Of a DNA stretch of 27,983 nucleotides, positions 9,456 to 17,544 are shown piece by piece (the stretch's first letter is position 1; every line of letters starts with the position of its first letter). Origin of the DNA: Nemertoderma westbladi (lineage: Eukaryota; Xenacoelomorpha; Nemertodermatida; Nemertodermatidae); the NCBI GenBank assembly GCA_032718475.1, contig JAUCBJ010006604.1:1-27983 (forward strand), in the 5' to 3' direction. Position numbers and translations under genes: made by a program. The notes below the pieces were generated by a model. It was not told the origin of the DNA. It saw only the letters and a program-made list of their open reading frames with translations, and did no database searches.

Positions 9456-9614
9456 TATCTCTTACTACACTTCTGCGTCCCTCTTGTCGGACATTTTCTA
9501 CCCCCCTTCTCTCGCCACTAATCTTCCGTGATGGGGCTCCTGTAGCCCCCCCCCCCCCCCCCACTCGCCACATCTAACTTCACTATCTCTTACTCCACTT
9601 CTACACCCCTCTCT
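9366..9614. repeat. ~124-bp tandem duplication with G tracts inside gag
   Basis: Two diverged copies are offset by 124 bases, aligned by GTAGCC followed by a C run (C runs at 9425-9434, 10 bases, and 9546-9562, 17 bases). 124 is not a multiple of three, and the two C runs differ in length. This is where the N-terminal gag frame ends and the next begins. Confidence 0.7.
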
Positions 9615-11042
9615 AGTCGACACACTATCTCTACTACGGCTGGGTCTATTCACCCCCGCCTCTCTCTCTACTACTGCGAGGCCTACCAGGCCCACCTCGG
9701 GTTGGCTCAACCCCGCTACCTCCTGCCTACCAACTGCGTGGCCTACCAGGCCGCCGTCGGGTTGGCTCAACCCCGCCACTTCCTGCCTACTAACTACGTG
9801 GCCTACCAGGCCGCCGTCTGCCGGGCTATACACGTCTGGCACGTTCACAATAATAGCACCATTCCCAATATTATTTGTTAAATCAATTAAATTATTAGAA
9901 TTTGAAACGGGATTATTTAAATTATTTAAATTAGAGTTGTTATTATTTTCAAAATTTAAATTATTATTCGAATTATTTGAATTATTCTGAATATTTGAAT
10001 TAATATTATTATTTGAATTTGAATTACCGGGTAAAATATTTCCTGTAATAAAGGGATTAGGGTTATCTACTACGGTACTATTAATACCAACATTTCCTAA
10101 CGTACTACTACTACCCCCCTCGCCCGTACGGCTACTGTACGTGTACCGCACGCTCTGTTCTCTTGCCTCACGCTCTTCGCGTTCACTCTCTTGCTCCTTC
10201 CTTCCCCTCAGTCGCCACTCTAATTCTTCCATTTTTAATTTATATGCCATGCGTTCACTCTCTCGCACCCGTCTTTCTTTTGCGGAGGATGTAGCAGACT
10301 TATCGGTTGCGACGGACTTCCGCCGCCCCTCCGTCCTACTAACTTTCCCCCGCTTTCCGGGGTTCTCGCTGACCGACGAGACCGAATCCTCGGAGCTAAC
10401 CTCGGATTCGCCCTCGTGCGGTCCCGCCCAACCCACTAACTTAACTTCCCTGGCATCGACTAAGTATGGCCCTATGTACACTACATCAGGCCCCATACCC
10501 CTACGTTCCCATAGCCCAAACAGTTCGATGGCAACCCCTCTCGCTCTCTCGCTGGCTAGTTCTCCCTGCCCAGAACGCACTAGGTAATCAAAGTATCTGT
10601 TCGACTCACCTAGTCGTCTCCTCAACTTCACCTGGTCTATCTCAGCCCCTCCTTTGGCTTCCTTCAGTTGCTCCCGGGTCGCGGCGTAGGCTCGTCGGAG
10701 CCGGACGACCCCGACGTCCTCGTCGCCGACATCTCCTCTCTCCCTCCGGGTCCGGCGTCGTACCGTCGGCTCCACCGTTGCCGTTCCGGTGGGCCGTTCG
10801 TCGCCCTCGGCCTGTGGCTGGCCGGCGACATCGGCATATCGACCGCCGCCCTGTGTCGACTCGTCTCTCTCCTCTCCCGACTCGTCCTCTCGCTGTAGAC
10901 GGCCCCCCTCGTCTCGGATCGCCAGATGGCCCGTTCTCGATGGGTCCGGCGTCGTGGGTTTATACCGTCTCGTCGCGGCCTCGCGGATCGTTAGATCGTC
11001 GTCCGGGGTCCGCGGCGGTGTCGTCTTTCCTTCTTGGCTCAT
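9498..11042 (-). CDS. Gag N-terminal region
   Basis: A 514-codon frame whose ATG at 11042 is the first in the transcript after the 5' LTR and a ~98-bp leader, so it is the likely start of gag. Residues ~110-165 (VVRLRRAYAATREQLKEA and onward) resemble the helical head of BEL/Pao Gag proteins. Further on are a Ser/Glu-rich stretch, a basic coiled-coil-like stretch around 255-300, an Asn-rich tract around 330-385, and three 20-residue repeats with GLVGH and RQEVAGLSQP near 410-470. It ends at 9498 after translating a 17-base G tract. In a neighbouring phase the sequence stays open past this stop. Confidence 0.7.
   Translation of the reverse strand: MSQEGKTTPPRTPDDDLTIREAATRRYKPTTPDPSRTGHLAIRDEGGRLQREDESGEERDESTQGGGRYADVAGQPQAEGDERPTGTATVEPTVRRRTRRERGDVGDEDVGVVRLRRAYAATREQLKEAKGGAEIDQVKLRRRLGESNRYFDYLVRSGQGELASERARGVAIELFGLWERRGMGPDVVYIGPYLVDAREVKLVGWAGPHEGESEVSSEDSVSSVSENPGKRGKVSRTEGRRKSVATDKSATSSAKERRVRESERMAYKLKMEELEWRLRGRKEQESEREEREAREQSVRYTYSSRTGEGGSSSTLGNVGINSTVVDNPNPFITGNILPGNSNSNNNINSNIQNNSNNSNNNLNFENNNNSNLNNLNNPVSNSNNLIDLTNNIGNGAIIVNVPDVYSPADGGLVGHVVSRQEVAGLSQPDGGLVGHAVGRQEVAGLSQPEVGLVGLAVVEREAGVNRPSRSRDSVSTREGCRSGVRDSEVRCGEWGGGGGLQEPHHGRLVAREGG
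9651..9830. repeat. 60-bp in-frame tandem repeat in gag
   Basis: Three copies of a 60-bp unit marked by GGCCTACCAGGCC and TTGGCTCAACCCCGC. They encode 20-residue repeats in the N-terminal gag ORF, and the phase is kept. Confidence 0.8.
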
Positions 11043-11071
11043 CTTTATCTCTGGTGGCTGGCAGCCACAGT

Positions 11072-11139
11072 CTGTCAGGGCAGTTGGTTGGATCTAGTTC
11101 TATCACTGTCAGGGCAGCTGGGTGGATCTAATTCTATCA
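11072..11139 (-). repeat. Two 34-bp direct repeats in the leader next to the 5' LTR
   Basis: CTGTCAGGGCAG...GATCTA.TTCTATCA is present twice in tandem (11072-11105 and 11106-11139), ending one base before the LTR. This is where a tRNA primer-binding site is expected. In element sense the first bases after the LTR are GTGATAGAATTAGATCC, which lack the usual TGG start, so the primer is unclear. Confidence 0.75.
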
Positions 11140-11140
11140 C

Positions 11141-11683
11141 TGTGACGGGATCTACGGATCCCGATTTATCCGTTTGGGTTTTCTATCTACGCGTCCCCGC
11201 CGTGTATATGAAAAGGTTCGTTAAGAGTTCTGATGTTCGGTAATATGTATAAAGGTATAATATAGTTGATATAGCACAGTTGAATGGATGACACGGTTAC
11301 CGGTAGATAAGTATTACATGTGATGGCAGTAGCGGACGGTGATAGAAGTCACCGTTCCACCCTACTGAACTGACTGAGTAAACTGAATGAATGCTGCATC
11401 GACCGGTAATATATATTGCACGGTTTGGCCGTTGTTACTGTACCTAGTCGATGCTTCCCCCCTATTGGCTAATATCCTACTTGTCACCCTTTGCCCCCCT
11501 CTGAAGTGCTTCCCTTCGCCCTTGCTATTCTCTCTCTGTCAGGGGTGTAACCCCTGACCCCTATTGTGCGTTTCTCCTTCCCACTTTATTGGGGTGACAC
11601 GAGGTTGGGTAATCAACCTCGTGCTCCCAATATTGCTTAACGGCTTACTTTGTGGGGTGTTAGCGGAATTGGATAAGCTAACA
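11141..11683 (-). repeat. 5' LTR of the BEL/Pao-like element
   Basis: 543 bp, identical to 4112-4654 except three substitutions. In element sense it begins TGTTAGCTTATCC and ends GATCCCGTCACA. It should contain the promoter for the gag transcript. I cannot assign a TATA box or start site with confidence. Confidence 0.92.
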
Positions 11684-11688
11684 CTTTT
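11684..11688. repeat. Target-site duplication, right copy
   Basis: CTTTT, matching 4107-4111. Confidence 0.85.
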
Positions 11689-11859
11689 AATGAAAATTAA
11701 AATTCTTATCTCTCATCCATAGACAAATATAGCTAATTTATTATTACCTTCAGAAATATATTTTTGTTGTAATCTTTTTGTTTGTTGCTGTACAGTATTA
11801 TTATATAATTCACATAATACAATAATGCTAGCATATATAGAACCACTATTAATAACCTA

Positions 11860-12053
11860 CTGCATTAAAACCTGCACATTGAGTTTGCTATGCTCGGGCA
11901 GCGTGCACTAAGAATGCTATTATGCCGGCTTATCAACAAAGTTATAACGTTTGTTGGGCACAGCTTTGCAAACTCGGCAATGACGTCCAGGTGGGATCGA
12001 ACTGATGACTTCCGTGGTGGAAGCCTGCCGCTCTAACCATTCAGCCAGCGACT
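11860..12053 (-). mobile_element. tRNA-derived SINE, head and part of body
   Basis: On the minus strand an RNA polymerase III A box (TGGCTGAATGG, plus 12038-12048) and a B box (AGTTCGATCCC, plus 11993-12003) are at tRNA spacing. Between them a stem with a 7-base loop can form, but position 33 is not T and the T stem pairs poorly. It is therefore a tRNA-derived retroposon head rather than a working tRNA. The body extends leftward for an uncertain distance. The DNA between 11689 and 11860 is AT-rich with nothing recognised. Confidence 0.5.
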
Positions 12054-12206
12054 CAGGTAAAAGTTATACCTGGAAATACTTCCTTATATCTTGTATGTTC
12101 GTCAACAATGTTGTACCGCCACAACTCCCTATCGTCCATGAATTTTGCGAGATTATCTGCATCTTAACCCTATTAGTACCGGGCTATAAAATGTTGTACA
12201 AATACC

Positions 12207-12238
12207 GGGGGGGGGGGGTCATATTGACCCCCCCCCCC
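12207..12238. other. Subterminal G/C-run hairpin, left
   Basis: Twelve G, then TCATATTGA, then eleven C: a stem of G:C plus TCA:TGA around a 3-base loop. A matching structure lies near the other end. Confidence 0.75.
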
Positions 12239-12689
12239 TCTAAAATCTACAAATATTTACGAAAACGTCTGATTTTTTGTTTGTACGTAGGTATCACTTG
12301 TCTGGATCCGACCGAAAAAAAAAAATTTCGAAAAAATGTACTGGGGTGGTTATATTGCAGCACCAAAATTACAAGTAGTGCACAATTTTCACAAAATTTG
12401 AAAGTTACATTTTCGGCTAATTATTCTTCAATACAGGTTTTCTGAGTTGCAAAATACATTGGAAAATATTTAAAAATGATATGATTACTATAAATGGCTG
12501 TTTAGTCCTCTCTGCGTAGGAAAAAAATGAAAAAAACAAGTAACCAGCACTTTTCAGTTAGAACACAAAATTTTTAATTCACTTATAAGTATGCTATAAA
12601 TTCACATTTTCAGGTTTTTGAGGGCGCTGATTTTAATGGAATACATTTCTAATATGCCAGATCATTGCTACTTGTATTTTTCGGCGAAA

Positions 12690-13510
12690 TTTGGCAAATT
12701 TTGGTGCTAGCACCAAATTTCGTACCCATTACCAAAAAGTACAAGTTTACGATGTCCAGTGCTGTTTTTATTGATTCCATCGGATTCAGGACTCTCATAA
12801 ACCCGTATAACGCAAGAAACAAGGTGATACTATCTACTTATCAATTTGCATATTTTCCAAAATTTGGTGCTGGCACAACAATTTTCACCCACCGGCGAAA
12901 AATACAAGTTTGAGAACTCTTATGGTATTTTTACTGATTCCATTGAATTCAGAACCATCACAAACCCGTATAACGCAAGAAACAAGGTGACACAATCAAT
13001 TGATATATTTGATGGTTTTCAAAATTTGGTGCTAGCACCACATTTTGCACCCACATCCGAAAAATACAAGATTGAGATGTCTAGTTCGATAATTATATTT
13101 TCCATTGAATTCAGAACAGCCATAAACCTCTAAAACGCAAGAAATAAATTGTCACAAGCAATTTTATCTATTGAATGGATTTTCAAAATTTCGTGCTAGC
13201 ACCAAAATTTGCACACAGCACCGAAAAATACAAGTTTGATACGCTTGGTGCAACTCGTATATATTTCATCGAATCCAGAACCCCAAAAAACCCCAATTGC
13301 GTAAAAAACAAGTTTCAAACAATCAATTTACAAAATTGACTTATTTCAAAATTTGGTGCTGGCACCAAAATTTGGCACCCACCGAAAAAAACAAGTTTGA
13401 AATTTCTAACTCAATTTATATGAATTCCATCCAATTTCTAACACCAAAAAACCGGTGTAAATCAAAAATAGAGATGTTACAATTCATATTTAATGAAATG
13501 TAATTTTCAA
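12690..13510. repeat. ~164-bp tandem array inside the TTAA element
   Basis: Five units begin with AAATTTGGTGCTAGCACC or a variant at about 12696, 12859, 13021, 13186 and 13350 (spacing 162-165). Each continues with ...GAAAAATACAAGTTTGA..., a ...TGATTCCATTGAATTCAGAA... block and ...CCGTATAACGCAAGAAACAA. The head of the unit is a palindrome (GGTGCTAGCACC at its core) in the best-kept copies. Confidence 0.8.
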
Positions 13511-13687
13511 AAAACGTCTCAAAAAAAGTGCCAAAAGTAGGGTTAAAATATGGTGCTATAACTCGAAAAGTATCCAATATTTTTGAAAACGGTTTTCACT
13601 ACAAGGAAGACAATAGATTTTTAGGAAAAGTCATAAAATTTCAGATTCCCAACTGCGTTTGTTTCAGAATTATAATAAAAAAACCAC

Positions 13688-13724
13688 GGGGGGGGGGTCA
13701 TATTGACCCCCCCCCCCCCCCCCC
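13688..13724. other. Subterminal G/C-run hairpin, right
   Basis: Ten G, TCATATTGA, eighteen C. It has the same core as the hairpin at 12207-12238 and lies 13 bases from the right end of the TTAA element. Confidence 0.75.
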
Positions 13725-13768
13725 GGGTTTAATAGGGTTAAAAGATGCGTCTCAAGAAAGTCATTCTC

Positions 13769-13820
13769 TGTAAGGTTCAATAATTTTCGTGCACAATAAA
13801 ATCAATTGATTAAGATTAAG
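13769..13820 (-). repeat. 3' LTR terminal fragment of the Gypsy element
   Basis: TGTAAGGTTCAA..., shared with 20212-20262 over ~50 bases (including TTTCGTGCACAATAAAATC) with few differences, after which the copies diverge. In element sense it ends CTTACA. It lies 27 bases from the TTAA element. Confidence 0.6.
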
Positions 13821-13944
13821 ATATAATTTTAGCTTTAAAAAATAGATTGCATTAGTTAGATCTATGTAACTTTAATATATAAATATATACCAGTCACCAC
13901 AAAAGTTTAAGCAACGGCTGACTGACTAAAGGTCATTCAACAAT

Positions 13945-14153
13945 ATAATTTAATGTTTAAAGTTCTATTGAGTTTAAGTAAAGTTTAAATGTCTGAACTG
14001 GCGATTTTGTATGCAGAATTATTTTAGACGATTGACAATCCAAACATTATTTAGCCCATTTAGTAACTTCCCTGTTAATACCGGACCAAATATATCGTTC
14101 CTTCATCATCTTTATTGATGATTTTGGTCCTGGGTGGGACAAATCATGAAGTT
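13945..14153 (-). pseudogene. Gypsy integrase HHCC zinc-binding domain, truncated
   Basis: The minus strand reads LHDLSHPGPKSS, then MMKERYIWSGINREVTKWAK, a stop, then CLDCQSSKI and HTKSP. The H-x3-H and C-x2-C ligands and the intervening YIW..I...V..W pattern are those of the integrase N-terminal domain of Gypsy elements. The CxxCQ motif is at plus 14032-14046. The catalytic core that should follow is absent, and the frame ends in stops near 13950. Upstream it is cut at 14153 by the GTGGGG element; the preceding residues are found across that insertion at 15757 and beyond. Confidence 0.7.
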
Positions 14154-15756
14154 GTGGGGTGAGCCACGAAGTGAGTGAGCATTAGCGTAGGGGTACCATT
14201 AATCAACCTGTCGTTCTGTCGTTCTGTCGCGTTTTTTTTCAGTATTTTATTTTAAACGTTAATAACTCGGCCAATCCTTGATGAAATCTATTCAAACTTG
14301 GTACACATGTTGTTTGGCAAAAGTTTGAAAATTTTCCAAGTAGAATTTGCGTTGGGCCTTCGTGCAGCATCAGTGTAACTGTTATTGCAATTATAATAAA
14401 TTTATTTATCCAAATTTAAAATGCGTTAAATTATTATTACTGTAGGATAAATCAGCTGGGTTTCTGACAAATTTTGCAATACATCGGGGCTGTCTCCATG
14501 TACCATGTGTACTGGTACTGTCAGGCTGTACTCAATCGCTGAATCGAGAATCCTGCAATCAGTCAATACTGCAATACTGGTCAGCCGGTACCATACACTG
14601 CAGACATGCCATATCATGTAATCTAATTAAACATGGCCCTGGCAACCCTTGCGGTGATTATAGTTTAGGCCTAATAGCCCAGTACCGGCACCGGTAATAA
14701 TAATATAATAGTTTAGATAGTTACCACTAATCATTCAGTCATTGGCACGGTACACTGTATTGCTGTACTGCCGTTGTAGGTACCACCCTACTACCGGTAC
14801 CGGCTGACCGGTGGCAACTAGCACTTCAGCATACTTGCACAGCACTGCAGCAACAGCACTACCGGCGATACACAGGTTGGAATTTATGTAGAGTTTGCTC
14901 AACAGTACAGATATAAAATAGTTACCAGTATCTAAATTATATATATTACTATTGACAAGTATTGAACAAGTCTATATACCGTTATTCGTGTTATCAGTAT
15001 TTGCAACATCTGACATTGAAGAGGTGAGAGAAGATGAATACCGGCACTCAACAAAACCAACGCTTATCACAGGTCGGTATGGTTACCTCAAAACCGGCGC
15101 GACTGTCCACTCGAATACAACTTCAAAACACAAACGCCAACAATAAACTGAAAGCGAATCGAACGTCTTCAGAAGAATCTGTCATTGGGACGAAGGAAAG
15201 GAAGCCGAAACCACGGGAATGGACCACAGCTAAGATTGAATGCTCCCATTGTCAGAGTTCCTGGACCGAAATTGAAACACCAATTGCCGATGGGCTTGAT
15301 CTCTCAAACCAAAACTTCCTCTGCGGGGTTTGCGTGGCAGTAAAGATTGAAAGTCTGGAAGCTGGCATCCCTAGGTATTATTATTATAAAGAGCGTCAGC
15401 CTGCGTTTAATAAATATATTTTAATACAAAACAGGTCGAACGCAAAGAGGCTTATAATGAAGACGAGTACTGCATTGATTATATTCCTATAAACCACCTG
15501 GCTTTGCATATTGAACGTGCGATTGGAAATAAGTTCGTGCTACCCTTCCGTGGGTGGTAGATGTCGCGGTTATGTATTGGTGGGTGGGGGGAGGGGGGGG
15601 GGGGGGTGCAGATTAAAAGAGGTGAACACGTACTGTCCCCCTTTCTTTGATTAATTGGTGGTGTGGGTTAATCTCTCATAACCTGATTTTGTGATACAGT
15701 CGCACAATTTTAATTTGTATCTCATAACTGGGCCTCGTGCTGCGCGAAGGCCCCAC
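14154..15756. mobile_element. 1.6-kb GTGGGG-ended element inserted in the Gypsy integrase
   Basis: The left end reads GTGGGGTGAGCCACGAAG. The right end, read inward from the other strand, is GTGGGGCCTTCGCGCAGCACGAGG. The same two end types bound the foldback element at 22182-22788. The flanks rejoin to the Gypsy pol reading (RNase H/integrase linker on the right, HHCC domain on the left), which defines the insertion. Interior: a diverged section to ~14380, then GGTACCGG-rich DNA and the small gene at 15034-15560. No transposase and no clear target duplication were found. The linker at 14380-14950 has no other recognisable feature. Confidence 0.6.
15034..15560 (+). CDS. Small putative two-exon gene with CxxC...CxxC motif
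   Basis: Exon 1 would run 15034-15339 and exon 2 15435-15560, joined in phase 0 to give 143 residues. A donor GCA|GTAAAG at 15340 and acceptor ACAG| at 15434 bound a 95-base intron. Exon 1 begins GAGAAGATG, is basic and polar, and holds IECSHCQSSWTEIE ... NQNFLCGVC, spacing like a reduced PHD or other zinc-binding module with two CxxC pairs but no central ligands. Exon 2 continues with an acidic and hydrophobic stretch ending in LPFRGW and stop. Reading exon 1 without splicing gives an alternative 152-codon frame with a Tyr/Lys-rich tail. AT-rich TATATA sequence lies ~90-100 bases upstream. It could be a captured host gene, an element gene, or chance. Function not recognised. Confidence 0.35.
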
Positions 15757-16328
15757 GGACGTGTCTGAATGTTTTGTAACGTAGTTGTGTTGGTATATAT
15801 GGGCGAAGTTGAATATTAGAATCATCACACCAGAGTATATGGCCACATATGGATAATTTTTTTAGTGGTAGACTTGTGTTTTTGAAGAAGGCTTGAAGGC
15901 TAGGGTAATTTGCATATTCTTTGGCAAGCGATTCATCAGCATCAGTGATGATGTTAAGATTATAGAGTTTGTTTATTTCAGTGTATTCTATATCATCAGA
16001 ATTGTGTTCTACCTCAGCTTCTGGGCGAGAAAACGCATCCGTAACCAAGTTTTCTGATCCTCGTACATAACGTATAGTGCAATTATGCTCCGAAATGAAA
16101 GAAAGACAATCAACGAGTCTGTTGTGGTGTAGGGGTTTTCATCACCATTGCATTTGCCATTGGTTTATGATCCGTTTGTACTTTAAACTCCAATCCAAGT
16201 AGGCAAGGAAAATGTTTTAGAGAAAGATAAACATCCAGGAGTTCTCGGTCAAAAGTTGATTTTTTACTTTCCAAAGTCGTCAGTTTATGAGAGAAGAAAG
16301 CAATTGGACTACTATCATCGTCAATCAC
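15757..16328 (-). pseudogene. Gypsy RNase H and integrase linker
   Basis: RNase H motifs are clear in 16110-16328: SSPIAFFSHKLTTLESKKST, FDRELLDVYLSLKHFPCLLG, FKVQTDHKPM. The frame changes near 16110. The 16048-15722 frame opens with the RNase H end (VTDAFSRPE) and continues to LRPYIPTQLRYKTFRHV, the start of the integrase zinc domain. RNase H degrades the RNA strand after reverse transcription. Beyond 15757 the apparent reading is the translated end of the inserted GTGGGG element, not integrase. Confidence 0.75.
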
Positions 16329-16434
16329 TTGAGTAACAACTGCTCCTACTGCTTTTTCGGATGCATCTGTTGTCAGAACGATTGTTGCATTTATTTTTGG
16401 AAAAGCAAGAGTTACAGCATTGCTTATCGCAGTT

Positions 16435-17538
16435 TTAAGTTTTAAAAATGCAGTATTTGTATTTTCTGACCACGACTTCTTGATAAAGTTTTGATGTGCA
16501 ATGTTGGGTCATATCTGTCAAAAAAGCTGCTATATGTGAAAAATGCGGGATAAAACGGTGGTAATATCCTGACATTCCCAAGAACCATTTCAGGCCTTTT
16601 AATGTAGTGGGGCGCGGAAAGTTTTTTATTGCCTCAATCTTGCTCTCAATAGGTTGTGTACCATTTTTTGACACCAGGACACCCAGGAATTCAAAGCTCT
16701 CACAGAAGAATTTGCATTTACTAATTTTTACTTTAAGGCCATTTTCAGTTAATCTTTGCAAAACAAGATGTAGTTGTTGAAAATGGGTTTCGATATCTTT
16801 ACTGCCAATTATGATATCATCTATGTATACTACTGCGAAATCAAAGTCAATAATAATGTCTAACAGGCACTGGAACGTTTGACTAGGTTCTCATGCCATA
16901 AGGCATGCGCTTATAATGGAAGAGCCCAAAGGGTGTTATTATGGCTGTCTTAGGGACATCTTCCTCTGCGATTGGTACCTGATGAAATGCAGAAATGAGA
17001 TCTATTTTAGAAAATACGGTGCAACCATAGATCCATTCAAAATATCCGCAGATTTAGGCATTGGATAACGATCAGTCTACGTCTGTTTGTTAAGCATACG
17101 ATTATCTCCACAACATGTGAGACTTTTATCTGGCTTTGTGACTATATGTAAGGGAGTAGTAGCCCATGGCGATTCACCACGAACTATAATGCCTTCCCGT
17201 TCCATTTCAACGAATTCTTTCTTTGCTGCCTCTAGCCTTGCCCCTTGCAAAGGCCGTGCTTTCGAATAACATGGTGGTCCATTAGTGACAATGTGATGTT
17301 TAACAGGATGGTTAATAGGTCTAGTGTTATATACAGAAGTGAATAAATCCTTGTGTTGCAACAACAAACATTTAAGTCGTTCATCATTGTTGTGGTTAGA
17401 TAACATTTCTGATTTTATGTGATTGATTGTGAACGTTTTATTTATGTAATTTGTTGAGAATTGTTTGCCATCATCTTGTGAAGTTGAACTTGTAAAGAAT
17501 AAAGAACTGTTATTGCAGTTTATTGTTAATTTTCGCAT
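16435..17538 (-). pseudogene. Gypsy reverse transcriptase, frameshifted
   Basis: The 17538-17077 frame gives the linker and the RT fingers: KHHIVTNGPPCYSKARPLQG, REGIIVRGESPWATTPLHIV, then a CGDNRMLN motif. The next stretch (about 17010-16890) reads SKIDLISAFHQVPIAEEDVP and ITPFGLFHYKRMPYGM in another frame. The catalytic YIDD is at plus 16816-16827. The 16761-16435 frame gives the thumb (GLKVKISKCKFFCESFEFLG and GYYHRFIPHFS). At least two frameshifts and several stops interrupt it. The order and motifs match Gypsy elements of the mag-like type common in invertebrates. Confidence 0.85.
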
Positions 17539-17544
17539 ATTGCT

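Larger units (their letters stand above)
4112..11683 (-). mobile_element. Complete LTR retrotransposon, BEL/Pao-like, no pol polymerase or integrase
   Basis: A 7,572-bp element bounded by two 543-bp direct repeats with TG...CA ends and a CTTTT target duplication. All coding frames and the polypurine tract point to minus-strand orientation, so the 5' LTR is at 11141-11683. The interior encodes, in order, a gag leader, a capsid-like region, a CCHC knuckle and an aspartic protease, then a short hydrophobic ORF. The protease neighbourhood (IIVGMD, then ILTPFGWKLSGP) matches the BEL/Pao pattern. About 1.3 kb after the protease is low-complexity DNA, and no RT, RNase H or integrase motif is visible in any frame. 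The near-identical LTRs argue for recent transposition, presumably using enzymes from another element in trans. Interior GC content is higher than the flanks. Confidence 0.9.
12164..13741. mobile_element. TTAA-flanked non-autonomous DNA element with internal tandem array
   Basis: TTAA at 12164-12167 and again at 13738-13741 flank a 1,570-bp element. Its ends are inverted: CCCTATTAGTACCGGG on the left against CCCTATTAAACCCGGG read from the right. TTAA duplication with CCC-starting inverted repeats is the mark of piggyBac-type elements. Just inside each end is a G-run/C-run hairpin around the same core TCATATTGA. No transposase is encoded; open frames are short and come from the tandem units. 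It is likely a MITE mobilised in trans. Confidence 0.75.

Noticed and set aside
8185-11243. Many plus-strand frames opposite gag
   Set aside because: Shadows of the GC-rich minus-strand gag genes; Ser/Pro/Arg-rich and without motifs.
11985-12053. Functional tRNA gene on the minus strand
   Set aside because: Position 33 is not T and the T stem is poor; more likely a SINE head.
15722-15756. Continuation of integrase (frame reading RGAFAQHEAQL)
   Set aside because: These residues are the translated end of the GTGGGG element, matching the end of the element at 22182; the true continuation is at 14153.
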